From Paraburkholderia piptadeniae (GTDB taxonomy: Bacteria; Pseudomonadota; Gammaproteobacteria; Burkholderiales; Burkholderiaceae): a stretch of 64,000 bases of DNA. The notes below the pieces were generated by a model, which worked only from the letters and a program-made list of their open reading frames with translations, did not search any database and was not told where the DNA came from. A program made the position numbers and the translations under genes. Location: assembly GCF_900007165.1 (NCBI RefSeq), contig NZ_CYGY02000049.1, positions 31,733-95,732 on the forward strand, read 5' to 3'. Shown in pieces: positions 9,542-17,504 of this stretch; within the stretch, counting starts at the first letter, position 1; every line of letters starts with the position of its first letter.

Positions 9542-11188
9542 CTAATTGCCTTCGTTGATCGTGAACGCCTGCGGATCGACGAGCATCATCATCATCATTC
9601 CGCCAGGGAAGATGTTGTTCGTGGTGATCTCGCGCTCATTGTGCGAATGCCACATGTAGGCGAATCCGGCTTCGGAGGTCGGCGGATTCGCGATCGTGCC
9701 GCTCGGCGGCGTCGTGCCCGTGAACGAAGTCGCGCGGATCGTCGCGTCGGGGCCGAGATACGGGCTGCCGCCGTACCACGGGCCGTTCGTCAGCACGCGC
9801 GCATCGGGCAACGTCACGGGGCCGCCGCTGCCGACATTGCCGAACGGATGCGCTTCGAGCGGCTTGTCGTGATCGGCGCACCACTCGTAGTAGTTCGGCG
9901 CATTGGGCGGCGCGGGCGGATTGCTGTTGACGGTGTAGTAGCCGTTCGCATCGGGAACGCAAACGCTGCCGTCGCCCGCTGTATGGCCGTAGACATCCCA
10001 GTTGAGCCCCTTGCCCGTCCAGTAGAAGATGCCGTCCATCGCGAGGCCGGGCGTCGTGGTCGTCGTGAAGAGCAGCGGACCCGCGAGCTTCGTCGCATCC
10101 GTCTTGCTCAGCAGCAGATTGCCGTCGCGCGCGAGCACGCGCACGTGATTGCCGTGCTCGTGGAACGGATGCTGCCAGCGGCCCGAGCCGATCACGCGCA
10201 ACAGCACGAGTTCGCCTGGATGCATGTGCGGATTGCCGTTGTACGGTTGATGCGGATACTGCTGCGCGTAGTTCGGGTCCATGTCGTCGGGCATCGAGCG
10301 GCCGTTGATCATGAAATACGAGGGGTGATACGGCTCGGTCTCGACGGACATGCAGCCCGTCGGCTGCGAGCACGGCTTGCTCGCTTCCTGCTCCGCCTGC
10401 GTGTGGATGCGCAGGTCCATCTCCGAGAACTGGAACAGGTACTCGCGGTCGTAGCAGGTCGATGGATGGTTATACGCGGCAGCGGCATTGCGGAAGTCGG
10501 GCTGGCCGTCGGGCAGCGTCCCCTGCACGGCGCGGCAGCCGGCGGGCACGGCGAGCGCGCCGGGCGCCGAAGTCGGCAGCACGATGATCGCGCCCGACAG
10601 GCCCATCTCCACCTGCAGATCGCCCTGCGTGCCGCTGTAGTACGCATGCGTGCCCGGCGTCGAAGCGACGAAGCTGTACGTCACGCTGTTGCCGTGCGTC
10701 GCTTCGCGCGTGAGCAGGCCCGGCACGCCCGTGAGCGTCGTCGGACAGGTGCCGTCCGTTGTGAGCGCGGCGGCGCAGACCTGGAAGCCGGGAAACAGGA
10801 TCGACGTGTTGCCCGCCGCTTCGGGCAGGTTGTTCGTCAGCGTGACGGTGACGACGTCGCCCTGCTTCACGATCAGCGTCGGCCCCGGCACCTGCATGCT
10901 CGGGCAGTTCGCGCCGGGAATGCTGGCGGGAGAAAAGCCCGACGGCGCGGTGCGGCAGCCGTAGCCCCACGCGTAGACGCTCGTTCCGTCAGGCTGGCTG
11001 ATGCGGTTGGCCTCGGCGCTGAGATCGAAGCTCGTCCCCGTGATGCCGGGCGCGGCCGCGTGCGCATTCAGACAGTACAGCAGCGTGACGAGAGCCGCGC
11101 AGAAGAGCGCGTGGGCGAGCGTGAAACGCAGCGCCGGGCGGCGGCGCGCGTGTCTTGCGCGCCAGAAGTTGTCGATGATGTTGCCCAC
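9542..11188 (-). CDS. Multicopper-oxidase-like protein carrying HxxHxH and HSH motifs (no type 1 Cys)
   Basis: The 548-residue exported protein starts at GTG (11186-11188) with an AGGAG site seven bases upstream; the nearer ATG is out of frame. A signal peptide ends near NAHAAAPG. Three cupredoxin-like regions are visible. The first has GTHAYYSGTQGD where active enzymes carry the YHSH type motif. The last two contribute HPFHEHGNH (340-348), like the HPFHLHGH copper motif, and MWHSHNEREI (514-518), where the type 1 Cys of HCH is Ser. A Met-rich GGMMMMML follows. Alone it lacks a complete set of copper ligands; the missing HxH and HCH motifs are in the product of the adjacent upstream gene. Ten bases separate the two genes. 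Confidence 0.88.
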   Translation of the reverse strand: MGNIIDNFWRARHARRRPALRFTLAHALFCAALVTLLYCLNAHAAAPGITGTSFDLSAEANRISQPDGTSVYAWGYGCRTAPSGFSPASIPGANCPSMQVPGPTLIVKQGDVVTVTLTNNLPEAAGNTSILFPGFQVCAAALTTDGTCPTTLTGVPGLLTREATHGNSVTYSFVASTPGTHAYYSGTQGDLQVEMGLSGAIIVLPTSAPGALAVPAGCRAVQGTLPDGQPDFRNAAAAYNHPSTCYDREYLFQFSEMDLRIHTQAEQEASKPCSQPTGCMSVETEPYHPSYFMINGRSMPDDMDPNYAQQYPHQPYNGNPHMHPGELVLLRVIGSGRWQHPFHEHGNHVRVLARDGNLLLSKTDATKLAGPLLFTTTTTPGLAMDGIFYWTGKGLNWDVYGHTAGDGSVCVPDANGYYTVNSNPPAPPNAPNYYEWCADHDKPLEAHPFGNVGSGGPVTLPDARVLTNGPWYGGSPYLGPDATIRATSFTGTTPPSGTIANPPTSEAGFAYMWHSHNEREITTNNIFPGGMMMMMLVDPQAFTINEGN

Positions 11189-11198
11189 GGCTCATCTC

Positions 11199-12761
11199 CT
11201 AGATGCAGGACTTCGTGGTCGGGTCCACCGATTGACAGATGTGGACCTCGGTCATCAATCCGCCGAAGTTCTCGGCATCGTTCGACAGGTGATCGAGGTT
11301 CGGCGTGTACAGATAGAAGACAGAGCCCGGCGCGTAGCGGCTCGTGTCGCTCGCATCGAGAATCACGTCGATCGACTCGCCGCCGCCGAGCGTGATCGAG
11401 TTGGTCATATAGGTCATGTCGTTGCCCGCCAGGTCGCGCAGCAGGCGCGCGTTGACACCGATCACATGCATCGGAATTCCCAGCGAGGCGAGCGTCTGGA
11501 ATTCGCTCGTGTCGAGGTCCGAAATCCGCAAGAGCGCCTTGCCGCCGGCCGGAATGTTGATGAGTGCGGGCAGCGGCTGTGAGAAGTGCTGCGAGCCGTC
11601 GGCGACGGGCGTCTGTATCGGACCTTCCGTGACCGTGTCGGGATAGCTGCGGCCGTTGAGCAGGAAGTACTTGTCCTTCATATCGGTGAACGGCTCCGGA
11701 TTGAACGTCATGCCCACGAAGTGGAAGTTCGGATCGAAGCCGTGAATCTGCACCGGGTACTCGACGTCATAAGCCGTCGTGCCGTCGCCGTCGTTGTACG
11801 CGTAGAGCGTCGGCGTGCCGCTCTTGTTGTTCGCATGCATGTATCCGTTCGGCAGCGGCAGCGGCGTCGAGCAGAGAATGTCGTTGCCGCACGCCGTGCG
11901 CGGATCTTTTTGTTGCTGCAACAGTGCATCGTAGAGCCTGGCGCCGCCCGCCACGCGGTTCTGGCGCGGCCTCACGAAGATCTGCCCGACCATGCCCATC
12001 TGCAAATGCTCAGGCGGCGTGATGTGGCAGTGCCAGAAGTAGGTGCCGGCGTCGGGCGCGAGGTAGTAGTACGTGAAGCTCGCGCCGATATTGATCGCGA
12101 CCGACGCGTCCGGCACGCCGTCGTAGAACGACGACGCATTCGGATAGCCGTGGAAGTGCACCGTATGCTGCTCGAACAGGTCGGGCCGCATGATCATGCC
12201 GACGTTGGTCAATGTGAGGAAGAACTCGTCGTCCTCGTCGATGGCCATGGTCGGCGCGGGCATGTTGCCGTTCATCACGCCCACGTCCATGATCTGGCGC
12301 GGATCGACGTGGCCCGTCAGCTGTCCCGGTGGCGTCGACTCCGGATCGGGCACGAGACCGATCGCGCCGTTGTAGTTGGGATCGGCGGCCGTGCCGACCA
12401 CGTTGAACACCGACGCGAATTCGGTGCCCGGCAGTCCCTTCTTGATGTCCGCAAGACCGGACAATGGGCCGAATGCGAACAGATACGTCTGAGTGCCGTC
12501 GGCCATCGTCGCATAGCCGTCGCCGCCCGAGATCTGCTGGCATTTGATCGCGCCGTTCACGACGTTCGTCGGCTGAGAGGTCGATCCCGTGAAGGACGGG
12601 CCCGTGTAGGCAGGTTCGCCCGCGCCTGACGGCAACGCATTCGGATGCAGCGTGGTGGTGAGCGGACATTGCACCCGGAACGACTGCGCGAAAGACGGCA
12701 ACGCGAACAACAGCAGCAACAGCGCCGCCACGCCGTTGCGATATGCGAGGGTACTGAGCAT
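11199..12761 (-). CDS. Multicopper-oxidase-like protein carrying the type 1 copper site
   Basis: The 520-residue protein is the first gene of the minus-strand operon. Its ATG has a GGAGG site close upstream, and a signal peptide ends near PSFAQS. The first cupredoxin domain has HTVHFHG (H202, H204) and, about 40 residues later, FWHCHITPPEHLQMGM (H244, C245, H246, H252, with M255/M257). This is a type 1 site with an HCH trinuclear pair, with five rather than three residues between HCH and the next His. The later domains (DLDTSEFQ, MHVIGVNARLL) look like a copper-free domain 2. No HPFHxHG motif is seen; it occurs in the next gene. An oxidase acting in the periplasm or outside the cell is likely; the substrate is unknown. 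Confidence 0.88.
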   Translation of the reverse strand: MLSTLAYRNGVAALLLLLFALPSFAQSFRVQCPLTTTLHPNALPSGAGEPAYTGPSFTGSTSQPTNVVNGAIKCQQISGGDGYATMADGTQTYLFAFGPLSGLADIKKGLPGTEFASVFNVVGTAADPNYNGAIGLVPDPESTPPGQLTGHVDPRQIMDVGVMNGNMPAPTMAIDEDDEFFLTLTNVGMIMRPDLFEQHTVHFHGYPNASSFYDGVPDASVAINIGASFTYYYLAPDAGTYFWHCHITPPEHLQMGMVGQIFVRPRQNRVAGGARLYDALLQQQKDPRTACGNDILCSTPLPLPNGYMHANNKSGTPTLYAYNDGDGTTAYDVEYPVQIHGFDPNFHFVGMTFNPEPFTDMKDKYFLLNGRSYPDTVTEGPIQTPVADGSQHFSQPLPALINIPAGGKALLRISDLDTSEFQTLASLGIPMHVIGVNARLLRDLAGNDMTYMTNSITLGGGESIDVILDASDTSRYAPGSVFYLYTPNLDHLSNDAENFGGLMTEVHICQSVDPTTKSCI

Positions 12762-13071
12762 AGGACCTCCGCTGAGGAGTCGGTCAGCGCGGGGGGCGCG
12801 CTGCCGTCGGGCTCTGCGATCACGGGACCAGGTGCATCGTCACACCTTCCCGTATCTGGATTTTGCAGATGGCCAACGGGCGGCGGGATGGGGCACCTCC
12901 CTACACTTGCGGTAGGGTTGACCCAACAGGAACGGGGAATACGCGGCAACGCACCTGCCTGGAATGAGCGCGGTGACGCGCGCGACGGGAGGCTCCGCGC
13001 CGTGACTCTGCGCCGGGCGAGTGTGATAGCGTCGATCGTATGAATACGGCAAGCAGAAAAACGAGGGGCGC
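12762..13071. other. Divergent intergenic region
   Basis: These 310 bases separate the minus-strand copper-oxidase operon from the plus-strand repair gene and should hold both promoters. I see no convincing open frame, no long inverted repeat and no CopR/CueR-like palindrome that I can name. Confidence 0.5.
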
Positions 13072-13758
13072 GTGAGCACGACACCGAAGCAATTCGCAGA
13101 TGCCATCGAGGCGGCATTCCGGCCGCTCGCAAATCCGGAACAGGCAGCGAAGATGGAGCGGTACATGTTGAACCGTTATGTATTTCTTGGGCTACCGGCG
13201 CCGGTTCGGCGCGCTGCCGTCAAGACGCTGATCGCGCAACACTGGCCGTCGTCGCATTCCCTGCTCGACGCGGCTCGACAGCTGTGGAACAAGGGGGAGC
13301 GCGAATACTGCTACACGGCCATCGATCTGCTCATGCGGCACCATCGCTTACTATCGATCGACGATATTTCGACATTGCGCGAATTGCTCGCGCAGGAATC
13401 CTGGTGGGAGACCGTTGACGGACTCACTTCGGTCATCGGTGCCGTGCTGCTCGCGAGTGACCGTGCCTCGGGCGAAGGCCAGGCTTCGATGGACGAATGG
13501 GTACAGGACGGAAACGTCTGGGTCCGCCGGGCAGCGATGCTGCATCAGCGTGGATGGAGACTGAATACCGACAGGCAGCGCCTGTTCCGCTACGCGAAGC
13601 AATTGGCCGGCGAAAAGGAATTCTTCATTCGCAAGGCCATTGGTTGGGCATTGCGCGACTACGCCAGATGGGATGACAAATCCGTACGTGAGTTCGTACG
13701 GGTCAACATGCAGACGCTGTCTCCGCTAACGGTGCGAGAAGCGCTAAAACGGATTTGA
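13072..13758 (+). CDS. DNA alkylation repair protein (AlkD-like HEAT-repeat glycosylase)
   Basis: The 228-residue protein reads as an all-helical HEAT-like repeat protein of the AlkC/AlkD family, which excise alkylated purines. Segments typical of the family include LMRHHRLLSIDD, ESWWETVDGLTS, DGNVWVRRAAMLHQRGW, EKEFFIRKAIGWALRDYARWD and a C-terminal LSPLTVREALKRI. The conserved WWETVD and FIRKAIGWALR stretches correspond to parts of the DNA-binding cleft. The start is a GTG with a GAGGGGCGC sequence before it. The length is normal for the family. It stands alone, divergent from the oxidase operon. Confidence 0.9.
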   Translation: MSTTPKQFADAIEAAFRPLANPEQAAKMERYMLNRYVFLGLPAPVRRAAVKTLIAQHWPSSHSLLDAARQLWNKGEREYCYTAIDLLMRHHRLLSIDDISTLRELLAQESWWETVDGLTSVIGAVLLASDRASGEGQASMDEWVQDGNVWVRRAAMLHQRGWRLNTDRQRLFRYAKQLAGEKEFFIRKAIGWALRDYARWDDKSVREFVRVNMQTLSPLTVREALKRI

Positions 13759-13807
13759 TACCGGTCGGGTGAGGTCATTGAAGTGGATCAGAAGACCATG
13801 AGGTGAT

Positions 13808-14080
13808 TTACAGTGTATCGGTACGCGCACGAAACCAAAACCGGCGCAGCAAACCCGGTTTGTCGCACCAGCGTGTGCCCTCGTCGTAGGCGAAATGGCC
13901 ATGCACCGAATCGAATCGCGGTTTGCCAGCACCATCCCAACCGGGCTTGCCATCGCAACCTGCGGCCAAGGAAAAATCCTGCACATTTTTCGAATTCTTC
14001 TGATACCGCGTAATGGCCCGATACGTTCCAATCAGGCGGGGGGCAAGCAGCAATAGCCGCGCGTCGGCATTGCCGGCCAT
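13808..14080 (-). CDS. Possible small protein or remnant, unknown
   Basis: A 90-codon minus-strand frame has a protein-like C-terminal half: AAGCDGKPGWDGAGKPRFD, VHGHFAYDEGTRW and LLRRFWFRARTDTL. It has no clear ribosome site, and its N-terminal part is less convincing, so it may be the 3' end of a larger decayed gene. It lies directly upstream of, and on the opposite strand to, the T6SS cargo module. No function can be assigned. Confidence 0.35.
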   Translation of the reverse strand: MAGNADARLLLLAPRLIGTYRAITRYQKNSKNVQDFSLAAGCDGKPGWDGAGKPRFDSVHGHFAYDEGTRWCDKPGLLRRFWFRARTDTL

Positions 14081-14126
14081 GTACTGGCCCGTAGTGCATC
14101 CCGCTACTCACCAGAGACTAGAAAAC

Positions 14127-14302
14127 ATGTCGGATAACGAAGTCAATAAAGGCACCCTACACCGCTTTGCAACTATTGATGCGCTCAGCGCGCGCGGTGG
14201 GCGCGTCTCAACGGGTCGGGCCAGCAATGTTTGCCGGCCTTACTCTGGCGTGTGTTGGCGGTATTGACAAAATTTCGGTGGCAGAGCTAATGCGGGCAGC
14301 AT
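14127..14302 (+). pseudogene. Frameshifted and truncated PAAR-domain gene
   Basis: The frame starting at ATG 14127 gives MSDNEVNKG, then RFATIDALSARGGRVSTG, which is the beginning of a PAAR-type domain. Around 14212-14224 the reading frame is lost, and in the +1 frame the sequence continues as GPAMFAGLTLACVGGIDKI, the next PAAR strand, before a stop at 14300-14302. The rest of a PAAR domain is missing. PAAR proteins cap the VgrG spike of type VI secretion systems. The remnant abuts the lysozyme gene, whose ATG overlaps its stop, so it marks an effector module that has lost its own spike tip. Confidence 0.7.
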
Positions 14303-14879
14303 GACAGAAGCGCTTTGCGTATGCACCACGAACAACGACCCAGGTTCAGTATTTACGGCCTATTCATCACGGCATTGCAAACCGTGGAGCGTGTCAAGTT
14401 ACGCGCTTGAATTTGTAGCAGTGCTGGAATCGGGTGTGCTCAACGGGAAGAACTTCCAGGGCCATCAGGTCACAGATGGATTCATACTGGAAGTCTACAA
14501 AGATAACCGTGGCTTACCGACCGTAGGTTGCGGACACCTTGTGGTTGACGCCGACCAACTTAAAGTAGGTGACAAGATTACTTTACAACGCGCGCAGAGT
14601 CTGCTTAGAGCCGACCTGGACCGTATGGAAGGCCGGTTGAATCGCGACATCTGGGTGCCGCTTTACCAGTTTGAATACGACGCCCTGGTTAGCATAGTCT
14701 TCAATTGCGGCCCTTTCACTGGTGCCGATGCACTCGTTACCAAAGTCAATAGCGGCGAATACAATAAATTGTTTGACTTCATCTTGCCGTATCGCGTCGG
14801 ACACAACAAGAATCTAAAACGTCGCCGGTTTCAGGAAGCGCGCTTGTTTGCTTCTGGAGTCTACGATGCGGCACACTGA
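14301..14879 (+). CDS. GH24-type lysozyme, probable T6SS peptidoglycan effector
   Basis: The 192-residue product carries a phage-type lysozyme domain. LEVYKDNRGLPTVGCGHLV supplies the Asp and, six residues on, the Thr of the E-D-T triad. The catalytic Glu is probably that of AVLESG, about 25 residues before the Asp, which implies an insertion relative to T4 lysozyme. YQFEYDALVSIVFNCGPF is the conserved helical core. There is no signal peptide, and the first ~35 residues look non-conserved, so the true start may be internal. It follows a broken PAAR gene and precedes an LprI-like inhibitor and Hcp. Together these indicate a cell-wall hydrolase delivered by type VI secretion and neutralised by its neighbour. 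Confidence 0.85.
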   Translation: MTEALCVCTTNNDPGSVFTAYSSRHCKPWSVSSYALEFVAVLESGVLNGKNFQGHQVTDGFILEVYKDNRGLPTVGCGHLVVDADQLKVGDKITLQRAQSLLRADLDRMEGRLNRDIWVPLYQFEYDALVSIVFNCGPFTGADALVTKVNSGEYNKLFDFILPYRVGHNKNLKRRRFQEARLFASGVYDAAH

Positions 14880-15360
14880 CCCCGTAGTGCTTTCAATTGC
14901 TCTCGCTCTCTCTGGATCGGTTCAGGCAGAGACCATCTACTCAGGCGAGTTCGACTACCGCACGTTCCAGCCGTCTTCACGGTATTTCGCAGGTCATGCG
15001 CCCGCCGAAATCGCGCACCTGTGCGATACGGGCGAGCATGCGTCCACCGCGGACATGGAGCAATGCGCACATGCGAAGTTTGAGCGCGCAGAAGCGACGC
15101 TGCTACATAAGTTCGATGCGGTCGCTACAGCGTTCAGGAAGTCTGATTCGGAAGCAGAAAAAGAAAATGAGCCGCTCGCGCTTCCACACATCTCAAAAGC
15201 TCGAAGCGCGTGGATCAACTACCGCGACGAAACTTGTTACAGCGTCGCCTATAAGAATGGCCCCGCCTCAAGTCGCTACGTCAGTTTTTGGGAATGTATG
15301 ACTACCATTACGCAGGCCCACACGAAGGAATTGGACGCGCTACTGAAGAGCCCTATGTAG
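14866..15360 (+). CDS. LprI-like (DUF1311) periplasmic lysozyme inhibitor, candidate immunity protein
   Basis: The 164-residue protein starts at an ATG that overlaps the lysozyme stop by 14 bases. It has a signal peptide ending at VQA. The mature part contains the DUF1311/LprI features: MEQCAHAKFERAE, a helical middle, KARSAWINYRDETC and SFWECMTTITQAHTKELDALL, with Cys residues likely paired. LprI-family proteins inhibit lysozymes in the periplasm. The overlap with a lysozyme gene makes this a natural self-protection partner. The pairing is inferred from family knowledge and gene order. Confidence 0.85.
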   Translation: MRHTDPVVLSIALALSGSVQAETIYSGEFDYRTFQPSSRYFAGHAPAEIAHLCDTGEHASTADMEQCAHAKFERAEATLLHKFDAVATAFRKSDSEAEKENEPLALPHISKARSAWINYRDETCYSVAYKNGPASSRYVSFWECMTTITQAHTKELDALLKSPM

Positions 15361-15420
15361 CACGCGCGCGGCGCACTCCGACACATCGGCACTTCGAACA
15401 CATGAAACAAGGAAACTGAT

Positions 15421-15894
15421 ATGGCAGACATCTTTTTGAAGATCAGCGGCATTTCTGGCGAATCGCATGATGCTCTACACAAAGACGAAATTGAAATTGA
15501 TAGCCGGCGCTGGAAAATGTCGCAACCTTCTTCGATGATGTCGGGATCGGGGGGAGGTGCAGGGAAGGCAACAATTAACGATCTGAATTTTGTTCACCAG
15601 ATAGACCGTTCGAGCCCTAACCTTATGCGCTACTGCCTAACGGGCCGACACATTCCCGAAGTGATCCTGACAACACGCAAAGCCGGGGGAAATCCCCTTG
15701 AATTCCTGAAAGTAACTATGGGTGACGTTGTTATAACGTCCGTCGAGCCAGTTATATATGAAGATCACTACGCCGAGCATGTGAGCTTATCGTTCTCACG
15801 CGTCAAGCAAGAATACAAGGTTCAGGATATTTCCGGCATCAACGCAGGCGCGGTTACGGCAACCTTCGACATAAAAGAAAACTTCGAACGGTAA
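15421..15894 (+). CDS. hcp: Hcp-family type VI secretion tube protein
   Basis: The 157-residue protein starts MADIFLKISGISGESHD and has the single-domain Hcp profile: EIEIDSRRWKMSQP, a glycine/serine loop, INDLNFVHQIDRSSPNLMRYCLTG, and a C-terminal VKQEYKVQDISGINAGAVTATFDI. Hcp hexamers form the T6SS tube and can carry small effectors in the lumen. No other structural T6SS gene is present, so this is an orphan Hcp tied to the lysozyme-inhibitor pair. An AAGGAAACTGAT ribosome site precedes the ATG, and a hairpin terminator follows. Confidence 0.93.
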   Translation: MADIFLKISGISGESHDALHKDEIEIDSRRWKMSQPSSMMSGSGGGAGKATINDLNFVHQIDRSSPNLMRYCLTGRHIPEVILTTRKAGGNPLEFLKVTMGDVVITSVEPVIYEDHYAEHVSLSFSRVKQEYKVQDISGINAGAVTATFDIKENFER

Positions 15895-15933
15895 TAGCGC
15901 GACTCACGCGTAGCAAGTGCCGAATGCGCACAC

Positions 15934-15947
15934 GCCGCTTCGGCGGC
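15934..15947 (+). terminator. Rho-independent terminator after hcp
   Basis: A GCCGC stem with a TTCG loop and GCGGC stem is followed by TCTTTAATTT. It ends the T6SS cargo module and lies between convergent genes. Confidence 0.65.
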
Positions 15948-15987
15948 TCTTTAATTTCCGAATCCGCAACGTCAGAGCCGCGACCAC

Positions 15988-16473
15988 TCACGATCGCCGC
16001 ATTGTGACGCAAACCGGCTGGTTGTCGGCCATGTAGTCATCGATGATTTTCAACAGGCCCAAGAAGTACTTCTTGATATTTGCGAGTTCTTCACTATCGA
16101 GCGTTCCATCAAGATCGGCCAGGTTGCGGTTGACAGGTTCGAACCAGGCATTGATCGTTGCACGGCTGCCTGGAATGAAGCGCAACAGAATGCGCCGCCC
16201 ATCGGTCGGGTCGGGCTCACGTCTTATCAGACCGGCATTTTCGAGGTTCTTCAGGGAAGTCGTGATACTGCCTGGCGATAGCCCCATCAGTTTCGACAGC
16301 CGGCCCGGCGTAACGGGTTGCACTTCGTCGTAGTAGGCGACTTCGAGACATTCCAGGTCGGTAACGCTCAGTCCCAGTTGCCTCGCCACAAACTGGTTGA
16401 AGGCCGCCAGCTTGACGCCAAGCAGGAATCGGAGCCTGACAACATCGACGCGTTCTTCAGTGGCATGTTTCAT
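15988..16473 (-). CDS. MarR-family transcriptional regulator
   Basis: The 161-residue protein has the winged-helix core of MarR proteins: LGLSVTDLECLEVAYY, TPGRLSKLMGLSPGSITTSLKNLENAGLIRRE and DPTDGRRILLRFIP. ATG 16473 is preferred because GGAGG lies just before it; a GTG at 16491 is also in frame. It follows tadC by only 17 bases and may be the last gene of the Tad operon. A role in adhesion or pilus regulation is plausible but not shown by the sequence. Confidence 0.88.
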   Translation of the reverse strand: MKHATEERVDVVRLRFLLGVKLAAFNQFVARQLGLSVTDLECLEVAYYDEVQPVTPGRLSKLMGLSPGSITTSLKNLENAGLIRREPDPTDGRRILLRFIPGSRATINAWFEPVNRNLADLDGTLDSEELANIKKYFLGLLKIIDDYMADNQPVCVTMRRS

Positions 16474-16490
16474 GGTTCCTCCAACCATCA

Positions 16491-17465
16491 CTACAGCGGC
16501 GCGCCGCCACCTGTCTGAGAGAGCGCGGGCAGCAGCACGCGAAGAATCTGAATGAAAGCCGGGCCGAGCAAGACCAGCAGGAGCGATGGGAAGATGCAGA
16601 ATATGAGCGGAAAAAGCAGCTTTACCGCAATCTTTCCAGCGGCCTCTTCAGCGCGCAGCCGCCGCTTCAGGCGCAGGTTCTCCGAATGCACACGCAAGGA
16701 ATCGCCCACGCTGGTGCCGAAGCGTTGTGCCTGGATCAGCATGGCTACCAGCACGTTCAGCTCTTCTACTCCAGTGCGCATCGCCATATTCCTGAGTGCA
16801 TCGTCCCTGCTCATCCCGGCTCTCAGTTCGAGGGTCAGTAGTTGAAACTCCTCGCTCAGCTTCGGGCTCTTGATATGTATTTCCTCGGATACCTTCACGA
16901 TCGCGGCATCCATGCCGAGGCCCGCCTCGATACATACCGTGAGCAGGTCCAAAGCGTCCGGGAAGTCTTCGAAAATCGCGCGCTGGCGCCGGCGAATCGC
17001 ATAAACCAGAACCACGTTGGGCAGATAGTAGCCAATGGCGGCCAGCGCCAGAACCAGCGCCATGAGCACATAGCTGTGCTCGCCTGCCAGATACGATCCG
17101 GCGCTCAAGAGAGGGACCAGGACCATCCCGACCATCAATACGGTCTTGGCGGCAAAGTAGAGTCCCGGGGCCGACGGACTGCGCCATCCCGCATGCGTGA
17201 ATCTCGTGCGCAACGCCGACTTTTCCCAACCTTCCTTGGGAAGCGATAGTTTCGCGAATGGCCTGGAAGCCTGCGCGATCTTCTCGACCCATTCGGCGTC
17301 GGGTGCCTGGGCGTTTGACGGTATCTGGTCGTCGCTTTGAAGCTTGTCAAGGCGACGATGCACGGAGGTCGGCATGAGCATGGTCATTGCCGCAAACGTG
17401 ACCACGCCAATAATTGCGAAGACGGCGACCAGTAGCAGCAGTTGTGTACCACTCGTGAGGGGCAT
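16491..17465 (-). CDS. tadC: TadC, Tad pilus inner-membrane platform protein
   Basis: The 324-residue GspF/T2SSF-family protein has an N-terminal membrane segment, two central membrane segments (YFAAKTVLMVGMVLVPLLSA and VLMALVLALAAIGYYLP) and a C-terminal segment. The F-domain motif DFPDALDLLTVCIEAGLGMDAAI is present, as is LRAGMSRDDALRNMAMRTGVEELNVL. TadC works with TadB as the inner-membrane platform for the TadA motor. It lies directly after tadB. Confidence 0.93.
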   Translation of the reverse strand: MPLTSGTQLLLLVAVFAIIGVVTFAAMTMLMPTSVHRRLDKLQSDDQIPSNAQAPDAEWVEKIAQASRPFAKLSLPKEGWEKSALRTRFTHAGWRSPSAPGLYFAAKTVLMVGMVLVPLLSAGSYLAGEHSYVLMALVLALAAIGYYLPNVVLVYAIRRRQRAIFEDFPDALDLLTVCIEAGLGMDAAIVKVSEEIHIKSPKLSEEFQLLTLELRAGMSRDDALRNMAMRTGVEELNVLVAMLIQAQRFGTSVGDSLRVHSENLRLKRRLRAEEAAGKIAVKLLFPLIFCIFPSLLLVLLGPAFIQILRVLLPALSQTGGGAPL

Positions 17466-17504
17466 GGTTCACCTCGTTTTTCAAAGTTGCAGGTCGGATG
17501 TGGC

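Noticed and set aside
9413..11395. 660-codon plus-strand frame opposite the second MCO gene
   Set aside because: It is an antisense shadow; the minus strand carries clear copper-binding motifs.
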